This document shows, in pieces, positions 1 through 6,049 of a stretch of 7,855 nucleotides of DNA. The notes under the pieces were generated by a model. It was not told the DNA's origin. It ran no database searches and saw nothing but the letters and a program-made list of their open reading frames with translations. The stretch covers positions 3,694-11,548 of the forward strand of contig DFFY01000088.1 of assembly GCA_002371115.1 (NCBI GenBank). Reading direction: 5' to 3'. Made by a program: the position numbers and the translations under genes. Position 1 is the first letter of the stretch. The number at the start of each line of letters is the position of its first letter. Origin of the DNA: Bacteroidales bacterium UBA3764 (GTDB lineage: Bacteria; Bacteroidota; Bacteroidia; Bacteroidales; UBA932).

Positions 1-1618
1 TGCCGCCCCAGTCTTCCACCAGGATATTCATCTCTGACAGCTGGCGGCGGATGGTGTCCGGATTGGCACCGGGCTTGTCAATTTTGTTGATGGCGAAGAC
101 CATGGGCACGCCGGCTGCCTGGGCATGGGCGATGGCTTCCTTGGTCTGCGGCATCACGGCGTCGTCCGCTGCCACGATGATAATGGCCAGGTCTGTCATC
201 TGGGCACCGCGGGCACGCATGGCCGTAAAGGCTTCATGACCGGGCGTATCCAGGAAGGTGATGCGACGGCCGTTCTCCAGCTTCACGCTGTAGGCGCCAA
301 TGTGCTGGGTAATGCCACCGGCTTCTCCGGCAATCACATTGGAGTTGCGGATGTTGTCCAGCAGGGAAGTTTTACCGTGGTCCACATGGCCCATCACGGT
401 GATAACGGGCGGGCGTTCCACCAGGTCTTCCTCCTTGTCGGGCTCCTGCTGCTGCACTTCCTCGGTGAGTTCGGCGGTGACGAATTCCACTTTGTAGCCG
501 AATTCTTCGGCCACCAGCACCAGGGTTTCTGCGTCTAAGCGCTGGTTGATGGACACCATCATGCCCAGGGACATGCAGGCGCCGATGACCTTCACCACCG
601 GAGTGTTGTTCATCAGGGTGGCCAGGTCGTTCACCGTCACAAATTCGGTAACTTTCAGCACCTTGTTTTCTGCAGCGGCGGCTTCCATTTCCTCCTGCGA
701 ACGGATGGCGGCAATTTCGCGCTTCTCCTTGCGGTGCTTGGCTCCGAAATTGTTCTTGCTCTCGTTCATGCGGGCGTAGGTTTCTTTCACCTGCTTCTGG
801 ATTTCCTTCTGCATCTCTTCCTGCTCGGCTTCCGTCATGGCAGGCTTGAAGCGCTCGCCCTTCTTGCCGGACTTGGCGGCTTTCTTGTTGTCGTCCTTTT
901 TCTTGGGCGCTTTCTCAGCCTGAACCTTGGTAACATCTACCTTCTGGGAACCGCTGCTCTTGATGCGTTCGCGCTTTTTGGTGCGTTTGGGGTCAAACTG
1001 GGACAGGTCAATCTTGCCCACCACCTTGAAGGGGGCTGCGCCTTCCTGGGCTGCAGGGGTTTCCGCTGGGGTCGGGGCGGATTCCGGCTCTGCTTCCGGT
1101 TCAGGCTCTGCTACCGGCTCCGGCTCAGGCTCTGCTACCGGCTCCGGCTCGGGTTCTGCTACAGGTTCCGGCTCAGGCTCTGCTACAGGTTCCGGTTCAG
1201 GCTCTGCCACTGGTTCCGGCTCAGGTTCTGCCACCGGTTCCGGCTCGGGCTCCACTACCGGCTCCGGTTCCGGTTCGGGCTCTGCCACGGGTTCCGGTTC
1301 CGCCACAACGGTGCGGGACAGGTTGTTGTTCTTGATGACGGTCACCCGCTCGGGCTCGAACTCGTCTTCTTCCTCGTCCTGTTTCTTGGAAGCCTTGTCC
1401 AGAATTTCGGTAAGCTTTACGTCCACCTTCTCCGCCTGTTCCTTCAGCTCCAGGTCTTTTCCGAACTTCTTGTGCAGTTCCGGCAGGTATTCGTCGGAAA
1501 CCTTCAGGTTTGGATTGGCATCCTCGATTCCGGCCCCTTGGGAGTTAAGGAACTCCACCAGGGTGTCCAGACCGATATTGAATTGTTTAATGAGTTTCGA
1601 TAATCTGATTTCTGCCAT
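1..1618 (-). CDS. infB: Translation initiation factor IF-2 (partial, C-terminal part outside window)
   Basis: IF-2 is the GTPase that brings initiator fMet-tRNA to the 30S subunit and promotes 50S joining in the cytoplasm. The visible 539 residues start at ATG 1616-1618 (MAEIRLSKLIKQFN), a typical start of the Bacteroidetes IF-2 N-terminal domain. A Glu-Pro repeat follows at residues 105-179, then a Lys-rich charged linker (about 215-310), an IF2_N-type segment (about 325-400) and the GTPase domain. In the GTPase domain I see the P-loop GHVDHGKT at residues 410-417, GGITQHIGAY as switch I, DTPGHEAF starting at 457 and NKID at 511-514. The end of the G domain and the tRNA-binding C-terminal domains lie beyond position 1. 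The gene follows nusA by 24 nt, with a purine-rich AGGGGG a few bases before the start, and is very probably cotranscribed with rimP and nusA. Identification is certain from the G motifs. Confidence 0.98.
   Translation of the reverse strand, partial: MAEIRLSKLIKQFNIGLDTLVEFLNSQGAGIEDANPNLKVSDEYLPELHKKFGKDLELKEQAEKVDVKLTEILDKASKKQDEEEDEFEPERVTVIKNNNLSRTVVAEPEPVAEPEPEPEPVVEPEPEPVAEPEPEPVAEPEPEPVAEPEPEPVAEPEPEPVAEPEPEPVAEPEPEAEPESAPTPAETPAAQEGAAPFKVVGKIDLSQFDPKRTKKRERIKSSGSQKVDVTKVQAEKAPKKKDDNKKAAKSGKKGERFKPAMTEAEQEEMQKEIQKQVKETYARMNESKNNFGAKHRKEKREIAAIRSQEEMEAAAAENKVLKVTEFVTVNDLATLMNNTPVVKVIGACMSLGMMVSINQRLDAETLVLVAEEFGYKVEFVTAELTEEVQQQEPDKEEDLVERPPVITVMGHVDHGKTSLLDNIRNSNVIAGEAGGITQHIGAYSVKLENGRRITFLDTPGHEAFTAMRARGAQMTDLAIIIVAADDAVMPQTKEAIAHAQAAGVPMVFAINKIDKPGANPDTIRRQLSEMNILVEDWGG
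1082..1306 (-). repeat. In-gene 24-bp repeat encoding Glu-Pro octapeptides in IF-2
   Basis: Seventy-five codons of infB (residues 105-179) form an acidic Glu/Pro tract. Its core is six consecutive octapeptides, one VVEPEPEP followed by five VAEPEPEP. A VAEPEP, a longer VAEPEPEPEP and a final VAEPEPEA unit flank them. The DNA units differ by synonymous changes (GAA/GAG, CCG/CCT/CCC/CCA, GTA/GTG), so the array is not a fresh perfect duplication. The tract joins the N-terminal domain to the basic linker and is expected to be extended and negatively charged. The same DNA is open in other frames, which explains the long Gly-Ser antisense reading frame here. Confidence 0.95.
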
Positions 1619-1642
1619 ATATAACCCCCTATATTTTCTAAA

Positions 1643-2911
1643 TTAGTCTTCAAATTCCTCGTGCAGGATGCGGAGCACGTCTTCCACCGTCTCGTCTTCC
1701 AGGTCTGCCCGGGAGGCGATGTCCGCAGGGGAGAGTGCCATGACGCTGCGGGCCGTGTCGCAGCCGATGGCCTGCAGGCGCTCGATCACCCAAGGGTCAA
1801 TCACGTCCGTGAACTCGCTCAGCAGCACGTCATCTTCTTCTTCCTCGTTCTGCGGAAGTTCGCGCCATACCTCAATCTCGCGGCCCACCAGCATGCCGGC
1901 CAGCTTGATGTTCACGCCGCCCTTGCCAATACCTTTCTTCACCTCGTCCGCCTGCATATAAACCTTGATTTTCTCTTCCGGGCTGCTGCCCAGGTCTATG
2001 CGGGAAATGCGGGCTGGGTTGAGGGCGCGCTGAATCATCAGCTGCGGGTTGGCGCTCCACTGGATGACGTCGATGTTCTCGTTGCGCAGCTCGCGCACAA
2101 TTCCCATGATACGGGAACCTTTTACGCCGATACAGGCACCGATAGGGTCGATGCGGTCGTCATAGGATTCCACTGCCACTTTGGCGCGCTCGCCAGGGAT
2201 ACGGACCACCTTCTTCACGGTGATGAGCCCGTCGTAGATTTCCGGCACCTCCATTTCGAAGAGTTTCTCCAGGAAGCTGTCGGTGGTACGGGAAAGGACG
2301 ATGTAGGGCGTGGTGTTGTTCTTCATCTCCACGCTCTTGATGATGGCGCGTACGGAGTCGCTCTTCTTGAAGCGTTCGCCGGGGATTTGCTCGCTCTTGG
2401 GCATGCGGAGTTCGTTGCCGTCCTCGTCCAGGATGAGCACCTCGTTCTTCCAGGTCTGATAGACCTCGCCGGTGAAGATTTCACCTACGCGCTCCGAGTA
2501 TTTCTTGAACACGTTGGCTTTCTCGATGTCCATGATACGGCCCTGCAGGTTCTGGCGGATGTTCAGGATGCCGCGGCGGCCGAAGGAAGCCAGGGAGAGC
2601 TTGCGGGTGAAGGTGTCGCCAATCTCGTAGTCGTCGTCGCCGGTTTCCGCGGCAATTTCCTCTACGGTAATCTGGGTCACGGGATCTTCCACTTCCTCTA
2701 CTACCTCGAAGTTCTGGTAAATTTCGCAGTCTCCTTTGTCCACGTTGATAATCACGTCGAAGTTGTCTGCGCTGCCATAGGTCTTGGCCAGCTGGGTGAG
2801 GAATACATCCTTCAGTACACCGAGCATCACCGGACGGTCGATGCTCTTTTCTTCCTTGAAGTCCTTGAAAGCATCAATCAAGGTTACTTCTTTCTCTTTT
2901 TCTTTTGCCAT
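1643..2911 (-). CDS. nusA: Transcription termination/antitermination factor NusA
   Basis: NusA binds RNA polymerase and nascent RNA, modulating pausing, intrinsic termination and antitermination. The 422-residue protein has the full domain order: an RNA-polymerase-binding N-terminal domain (about 1-135), an S1 domain (about 140-210, GEIFTGEVYQTWKNEVLILD), KH1 (about 245-300, with DPIGACIGVKGSRI at 255-268) and KH2 (about 310-352, with KKGIGKGGVNIKLA at 325-338). An acidic linker (EEEEDD) leads to a short helix-hairpin-helix-like C-terminal region (about 370-422). Length fits Bacteroidetes NusA. The start ATG 2909-2911 gives MAKEKEKEVTLIDAF, preceded by an AT-rich stretch with no Shine-Dalgarno, which is common in this phylum. 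It lies 81 nt after rimP, with a tandem repeat in the gap, and 24 nt before infB. The rimP-nusA-infB order is widely conserved. Confidence 0.98.
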   Translation of the reverse strand: MAKEKEKEVTLIDAFKDFKEEKSIDRPVMLGVLKDVFLTQLAKTYGSADNFDVIINVDKGDCEIYQNFEVVEEVEDPVTQITVEEIAAETGDDDYEIGDTFTRKLSLASFGRRGILNIRQNLQGRIMDIEKANVFKKYSERVGEIFTGEVYQTWKNEVLILDEDGNELRMPKSEQIPGERFKKSDSVRAIIKSVEMKNNTTPYIVLSRTTDSFLEKLFEMEVPEIYDGLITVKKVVRIPGERAKVAVESYDDRIDPIGACIGVKGSRIMGIVRELRNENIDVIQWSANPQLMIQRALNPARISRIDLGSSPEEKIKVYMQADEVKKGIGKGGVNIKLAGMLVGREIEVWRELPQNEEEEDDVLLSEFTDVIDPWVIERLQAIGCDTARSVMALSPADIASRADLEDETVEDVLRILHEEFED

Positions 2912-2927
2912 TATATATAAGTTTTAT

Positions 2928-2989
2928 TTTTTTGTCATTCCGAGCCGAAGGTCTTTTTTGTCATTCCGAGCCGAAGGCGAGCGAATCTC
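2928..2989. repeat. Tandem copies of dispersed TGTCATTC...GAATCTC repeat
   Basis: In the rimP-nusA gap, positions 2928-2951 and 2954-2977 are two exact 24-bp copies (T6, then GTCATTCCGAGCCGAAGG) with a 26-bp period. Only the second continues to the full repeat end GAATCTC at 2983-2989. The unit resembles the copies at 3470-3497 and 7078-7106. It can form only a weak imperfect hairpin (ATTC...GAAT outside, GCC/GGC inside). I see no coding content. Such short repeats are scattered through intergenic DNA of many Bacteroidetes genomes; their function is not known to me. Confidence 0.8.
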
Positions 2990-2992
2990 CTC

Positions 2993-3460
2993 CTACTTGA
3001 ATTCAATATAAGGTGTAACGGAGTTAATCTCCGACAGCGGACAGGTGTCCGTATGTTCCACCTTTTCCTTTTTCTTCTTCCCTTCCACGGCCTCCAGGGC
3101 GGTATAACGGAGCGTCACGCTCTCTTCCGTGGCATCTTCCAGCGTGGCCACCAGGCGTTTTCCGCCCTTGAACTTTACGTCCACCTGGCTGCCTTTGGCC
3201 TTGAGGAACTGTTTGAACACCTTGAACGGGCGGTCCAGCCCGGCCGACGACACGGTAAGCGCATAGTCTTCTTCGTCCTGGTTGAATGCGGCGTGCATCA
3301 CCTGGTCTATGGCGGCGCAGTCTTCCCAATCCACAATGCCTTCCTCCTTTTCGATGACAATCTCGATATCATTGTCTGCGCTTACGCTGACATCTACCAG
3401 GAAACAGCCCCGCTGTTCCACGGCCGGCGTTACGGCCTGTATGATTTGTTCCTTGTTCAT
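2993..3460 (-). CDS. rimP: Ribosome maturation factor RimP
   Basis: RimP binds the 30S subunit and is needed for its late maturation. The 155-residue form begins MNKEQIIQAVTPAVEQRGCFLVDV, matching the usual start of the family. The N-terminal alpha/beta domain (about 1-78) ends with SSAGLDRPF (71-79), the family hallmark normally seen as SSPGLDRPL. The C-terminal SH3-like domain (about 85-155) carries the VDVKFKGGKRLVATLED strand region, a basic KKKKEK insertion (128-133) and the closing strand SEINSVTPYIEFK. I chose ATG 3458-3460. An in-frame ATG at 3473-3475 would add MTKVA, but it lies inside a dispersed repeat, so it is the less likely native start. The gene is first in the rimP-nusA-infB operon, downstream of a clear promoter and a structured leader. 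Confidence 0.95.
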   Translation of the reverse strand: MNKEQIIQAVTPAVEQRGCFLVDVSVSADNDIEIVIEKEEGIVDWEDCAAIDQVMHAAFNQDEEDYALTVSSAGLDRPFKVFKQFLKAKGSQVDVKFKGGKRLVATLEDATEESVTLRYTALEAVEGKKKKEKVEHTDTCPLSEINSVTPYIEFK

Positions 3461-3469
3461 GGCTACTTT

Positions 3470-3497
3470 TGTCATTCCCGGCTTGACCGGGAATCTC
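3470..3497. repeat. Dispersed repeat forming an 8-bp hairpin in the rimP leader
   Basis: This is a TGTCATTC...GAATCTC copy. ATTCCCGG (3474-3481) and CCGGGAAT (3487-3494) are perfect inverted 8-mers around a 5-nt loop. On the coding strand the hairpin ends 13 nt before the chosen rimP start and overlaps the alternative in-frame ATG at 3473-3475. It would fold in the rimP mRNA 5' leader and could affect ribosome access. It has no downstream T-run in the sense of transcription, so it is not a terminator. Confidence 0.85.
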
Positions 3498-3501
3498 TAA
3501 T

Positions 3502-3532
3502 AAAAAAGATAGGGGACCTTCGTCCTCTATCT
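3502..3532 (-). terminator. Terminator-like hairpin in the rimP-nusA-infB leader (possible attenuator)
   Basis: On the minus strand AGATAGAGGAC (3532-3522) pairs with GTCCCCTATCT (3517-3507): an 11-bp stem with one A-C mismatch, loop GAAG, continuing directly into a run of T (3507-3502). This is the form of an intrinsic terminator. It lies downstream of the promoter at 3545-3576 and about 45 nt upstream of rimP, so the operon's own transcripts should carry it. It may end read-through from the WbqC gene, attenuate the operon, or both. The structure is seen in the sequence; the function is inferred. Confidence 0.65.
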
Positions 3533-3544
3533 CGTTCACAAGTG

Positions 3545-3576
3545 CAAAGATAGGAATTTTATTCCTAAATTCCAAA
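3545..3576 (-). promoter_or_regulatory. Bacteroidetes-type promoter for rimP-nusA-infB
   Basis: On the minus strand a -33 element TTTG (3576-3573) and a -7 element TATCTTTG (3552-3545) are separated by 20 nt. This matches the Bacteroidetes housekeeping consensus TTTG ... TAnnTTTG. The expected transcription start is about 5-10 nt downstream, near 3535-3540. The -33 element begins 2 nt past the stop codon of the WbqC-family gene. The spacer contains a perfect inverted repeat (separate entry). Confidence 0.85.
3553..3573. promoter_or_regulatory. Perfect 7-bp inverted repeat filling the rimP promoter spacer
   Basis: GGAATTT (3553-3559) and AAATTCC (3567-3573) are perfect inverted copies around 7 nt. 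They occupy essentially the whole spacer between the -7 and -33 elements. The arrangement could be an operator for a dimeric regulator. In read-through RNA it could be an AU-rich hairpin just after the WbqC stop codon. AT-rich chance symmetry is also possible. Confidence 0.4.
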
Positions 3577-3578
3577 TG

Positions 3579-4286
3579 TTACAGGCGTTTGAGCCACAAA
3601 ATGCTGTCCGGCCCCTCGTTGAAAAGCAGGTCCAGACTGCTCAGGCGTGGCGTGAATCCGCCCATGCGTCCCTGAAACACCTGATAGTAAGGCCGGTTCA
3701 GGCCCAGCGTTTCCAGTACGTGGTCCGGCTGCTTGGGATGGAGGGAAAAACGGTAGTCGTCGGGGGCGCTGTCCGGTGGGGCAAACGAGCAGGTGGGGGA
3801 GAGCGTACAGGCAATGCCCGTCTTTTCCAGCAGCAGGCGGATGGAGGCCAGGTTCAGTTCCCACAGCGTCTGGGGCTGTGCGTCCAGGACGGCAAAGACA
3901 TCGTCCCGATAATACTCATAGTACGCCGACGTCTCGTAGGCCGTATCCAACGCCCGCTTTGTCCGTACCACCCATGGCGTGGAATAATCCACCAGCATAG
4001 CCTGGATATTCAAAGGGGAAGTGCCCCTTTCTTCCACGTCGCTTAGCGACCCTGTACGGGCAAATGGAACTTCCCCCTTGACAGCATGCTTCACGGGAAC
4101 CTGAAGCATTTGTACGCCGTCGCCGGCCAGGATGTAGCAACGGTTCCGGTAACTTTGCTTGCAGTAGTTCTCGCAGGCTTCCAGCTGCACTGCGGAAGGC
4201 AAAACCCTGTCCGGGGACAGGGTGAAGTCACGGGCCGCCAGGGCCAGCCAGCTCAGCGGCGGAAAGTATGCGCTTGACAGGAGCAC
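3579..4286 (-). CDS. WbqC family protein
   Basis: This 235-residue protein belongs to the WbqC-like family, named after a gene in a Pseudomonas O-antigen cluster; its biochemical role is not established. Family marks are the N-terminal SSAYFPPLSWLALAARD (4-20), the central NYCKQSYRNRCYILAGDG (40-57) leading into QMLQVPV, and the STPWVVRTKRALDTAYETSAYYEYYRDD stretch in the middle. I see no signal peptide or membrane segment, so a cytoplasmic protein is likely. The start is GTG 4284-4286, whose G is the last base of the lpxA stop codon (TAGTG); no ATG lies nearby in frame, so the start fits translational coupling with lpxA. Being last in an lpxC-lpxA unit suggests a link to envelope glycolipid or saccharide synthesis, but that is inference only. 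Confidence 0.85.
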   Translation of the reverse strand: MLLSSAYFPPLSWLALAARDFTLSPDRVLPSAVQLEACENYCKQSYRNRCYILAGDGVQMLQVPVKHAVKGEVPFARTGSLSDVEERGTSPLNIQAMLVDYSTPWVVRTKRALDTAYETSAYYEYYRDDVFAVLDAQPQTLWELNLASIRLLLEKTGIACTLSPTCSFAPPDSAPDDYRFSLHPKQPDHVLETLGLNRPYYQVFQGRMGGFTPRLSSLDLLFNEGPDSILWLKRL

Positions 4287-5083
4287 TAGCGTGCAGGGCG
4301 CGGCTTGGGAATGATACCGCGTTTAGATTCGCGGATAAAGCGCAGGACGGTGTCCCGCTGTTCCGTAGCAGGGAAGTTGGCCTCTATGTATTCTACGGCC
4401 TGGCTCACGTTCATGCCTTTGAAGTACAGGGTGTCATAGATATCCTTGATCTCGTTTACCTGTTCCTCGCTGAAGCCGCGGCGCAGCAGGCCCACCCGGT
4501 TGACCCCTTCGAAGACAAGGGGCTCACGGCCGGCCAGCACGTATGGCGGAACGTCCTTGGTGAGTTTGGCATAGGCCGCAACAAAGGCATGGGTGCCCAC
4601 CTTGGAGAACTGATGGGAGCCGGATTTGCCGCCCATCACGCCCCAGTCGTGGACGTCGGTTTCACCGGCCAGGCCGGCATAGCTCACAATGATGCAGTGA
4701 TTGCCAATCTGGCAGTCGTGGGCGATATGGGCATACGACATGATGAGGGTGTCGCTGCCAATACGGGTAATCGCTTTCCCGCTGGCTTTGGTGCCCCGGT
4801 TCACGGTGGCGCATTCGCGGATGTTCACGCGGTCGCCAATCTCCACCCAGGATTCTTCTCCCTCGAATTTGAGATCCTGCGGAATGCCGCCTACCACTGC
4901 ACCGGGAAATACGGTGCAGTCCTTGCCCATTTTTACGTGGTTGTAAACAGTGGCCCCGTTCAGGATGCGGCAGCCGTCACCAATTTCCGTATTTGCATCG
5001 ACAAAAGCAAAGGGCCCGATTTCAATATGGTCGCCCAGCTTGGCGGCCGGGTCCACGTATGCCATGGGATGAATTTTGTTCAT
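4286..5083 (-). CDS. lpxA: UDP-N-acetylglucosamine acyltransferase LpxA
   Basis: LpxA transfers a 3-hydroxyacyl chain from acyl carrier protein to the 3-OH of UDP-GlcNAc, the first step of lipid A synthesis, as a cytoplasmic homotrimer. The 265 residues (E. coli: 262) comprise a left-handed beta helix of hexapeptide repeats up to about residue 185 and a helical C-terminal domain. The catalytic histidine is H122 in AHIAHDC, equivalent to E. coli H125. Other family marks are PQDLKFEGE (68-76), GDRVNIRECATVNRGT (83-98), GGKSGSHQF (151-159) and KDVPPYVLAGREP. At the position that aligns with E. coli G173, the acyl-chain ruler, there is A170 (motif HAFVAAYAK). The ATG lies 7 nt after the lpxC stop and the stop overlaps the next gene by 1 nt, so cotranslation in an lpxC-lpxA-WbqC unit is likely. 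Confidence 0.98.
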   Translation of the reverse strand: MNKIHPMAYVDPAAKLGDHIEIGPFAFVDANTEIGDGCRILNGATVYNHVKMGKDCTVFPGAVVGGIPQDLKFEGEESWVEIGDRVNIRECATVNRGTKASGKAITRIGSDTLIMSYAHIAHDCQIGNHCIIVSYAGLAGETDVHDWGVMGGKSGSHQFSKVGTHAFVAAYAKLTKDVPPYVLAGREPLVFEGVNRVGLLRRGFSEEQVNEIKDIYDTLYFKGMNVSQAVEYIEANFPATEQRDTVLRFIRESKRGIIPKPRPAR

Positions 5084-5090
5084 AGTTTTT

Positions 5091-6002
5091 TTATTTAAGC
5101 AGGGCCCTAAGGGCTTTTGCTGCCTTGGTATTGATGGAATGGCCAGGTTTATAGGCTGTAATACGCGCGTTCAGGTAGCCGCCGGTAAGGCGAAGGTCTC
5201 CCAGCAGGTCCAGCAGTTTGTGCCGGCCGCATTCGTCCGGGAAATGCAGTTCCAGATTGCTCAGGTAGCCCTCGTCCGTAATTTTGAGCCCGGGCAGGTT
5301 GAACAGGTTGGAAATGCTGCTCAGCTGCTCTTCATTGACGGGGTTTTCCACAATGACGATGGCGTTGTCCACGTCGCCGCCCTTGATGAGGTTGTTGCGG
5401 AACAGGTACTCAATCTCGTGGAAGAACACGAAGGTGCGGCAGACGCCAATCTCATGGGCGTAGTCCGTATTCTCGTCCCAATGGGCGCTCTGGATGCCCA
5501 GAATCTTGGAATTGAAGTCCACGGTAATATCGGCGCTGGGGGCGGCCGACGGGTCTATGCGCACCCAGGAGCCGGTACGGTCGTCCCGGATTTCCAGCGA
5601 CTGCGGGATGTCGATGTACTGGCGGGGAACACCTTGGTCTGCCAGGCCATCTTTCAGGATGGCGTCTATATACGGCTTGGCGCTGCCGTCCAGGATGGGC
5701 ACCTCAATATTGTCCAGTTCAATGAGGGCATTGTCGATTCCCAGGCCGGTAAGGGCGCTCATGATGTGTTCGATTGTCACCACCACGGCATCGTTTACCG
5801 AGATGGTGGTACTGCGGGCCGTATTGCTCACATTCTCCGCCAGGGCCTCGATGATGGGTTTGCTGCGGAGGTCTGTCCGGCGGAATTTGATGCCGGTGTT
5901 TTCCGGAGCAGGCTGAATCTTCATGTGGGCATAGGTGCCGGTGTGCAAGCCTTTTCCCTGAAAGTAATATGTCTTTTTTATTGTATGCTGATTGCGCTGC
6001 AT
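5091..6002 (-). CDS. lpxC: UDP-3-O-acyl-N-acetylglucosamine deacetylase LpxC, stand-alone
   Basis: LpxC is the zinc-dependent deacetylase that performs the committed step of lipid A synthesis. The 303-residue protein holds both LpxC subdomains. Catalytic and metal residues are visible: E78-H79 in TIEHIMSAL, H261 and D265 in GRHKLLDLLGDL, and H288 in KPGHSINTK, corresponding to E. coli E78, H79, H238, D242 and H265. The N-terminal KKTYYFQGKGLHTG and the IKGGDVDNAIVI segment are also typical. The longer spacing before the third motif reflects an insertion usual for Bacteroidetes LpxC. Most Bacteroidetes homologues are bifunctional LpxC-FabZ fusions of about 460 residues; this one stops cleanly after the LpxC domain (ALRALLK) and lpxA starts 7 nt later, leaving no FabZ. 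ATG 6000-6002 fits the family start. A promoter lies about 40 nt upstream. Confidence 0.97.
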   Translation of the reverse strand: MQRNQHTIKKTYYFQGKGLHTGTYAHMKIQPAPENTGIKFRRTDLRSKPIIEALAENVSNTARSTTISVNDAVVVTIEHIMSALTGLGIDNALIELDNIEVPILDGSAKPYIDAILKDGLADQGVPRQYIDIPQSLEIRDDRTGSWVRIDPSAAPSADITVDFNSKILGIQSAHWDENTDYAHEIGVCRTFVFFHEIEYLFRNNLIKGGDVDNAIVIVENPVNEEQLSSISNLFNLPGLKITDEGYLSNLELHFPDECGRHKLLDLLGDLRLTGGYLNARITAYKPGHSINTKAAKALRALLK

Positions 6003-6004
6003 GC

Positions 6005-6049
6005 AAAAAACTTATCTCTGTAACACGTGTAAAAGTGTACAAAGATAAG
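6005..6049 (-). terminator. Terminator-like inverted repeat overlapping the lpxC promoter
   Basis: On the minus strand CTTATCTTTGT (6049-6039) pairs with ACAGAGATAAG (6021-6011): 10 Watson-Crick pairs and one U-G, with a 17-nt interior that can add four ACAC/GTGT pairs. Six T (6010-6005) follow at once, then GC and the lpxC ATG. In RNA reading through from gpmI-lpxD this has the form of an intrinsic terminator. The 5' arm contains the -7 element of the lpxC promoter, so RNA started there would lack that arm and escape. Structure seen; function inferred. Confidence 0.6.

Noticed and set aside
734..1646. Long plus-strand reading frames (734-1603 and 927-1646), one rich in Gly-Ser repeats
   Set aside because: They are antisense to infB and are kept open by the 24-bp repeat, which lacks stops in several frames. 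Their translations are low-complexity and the infB frame is clearly the coding one.
1661..2920. 419-codon plus-strand open frame opposite nusA
   Set aside because: It mirrors the codon structure of nusA; the translation is rich in His, Val and Leu with no recognisable domain, while the minus strand encodes a complete NusA.
2928..3497. CRISPR array from the repeated TGTCATTC units
   Set aside because: Spacing is irregular, there are no unique spacers of even length, and copies are split by the rimP gene.
5091..6002. lpxC as a truncated pseudogene of a LpxC-FabZ fusion
   Set aside because: All catalytic and zinc residues are present, the length equals single-domain LpxC, and lpxA follows with normal close spacing.
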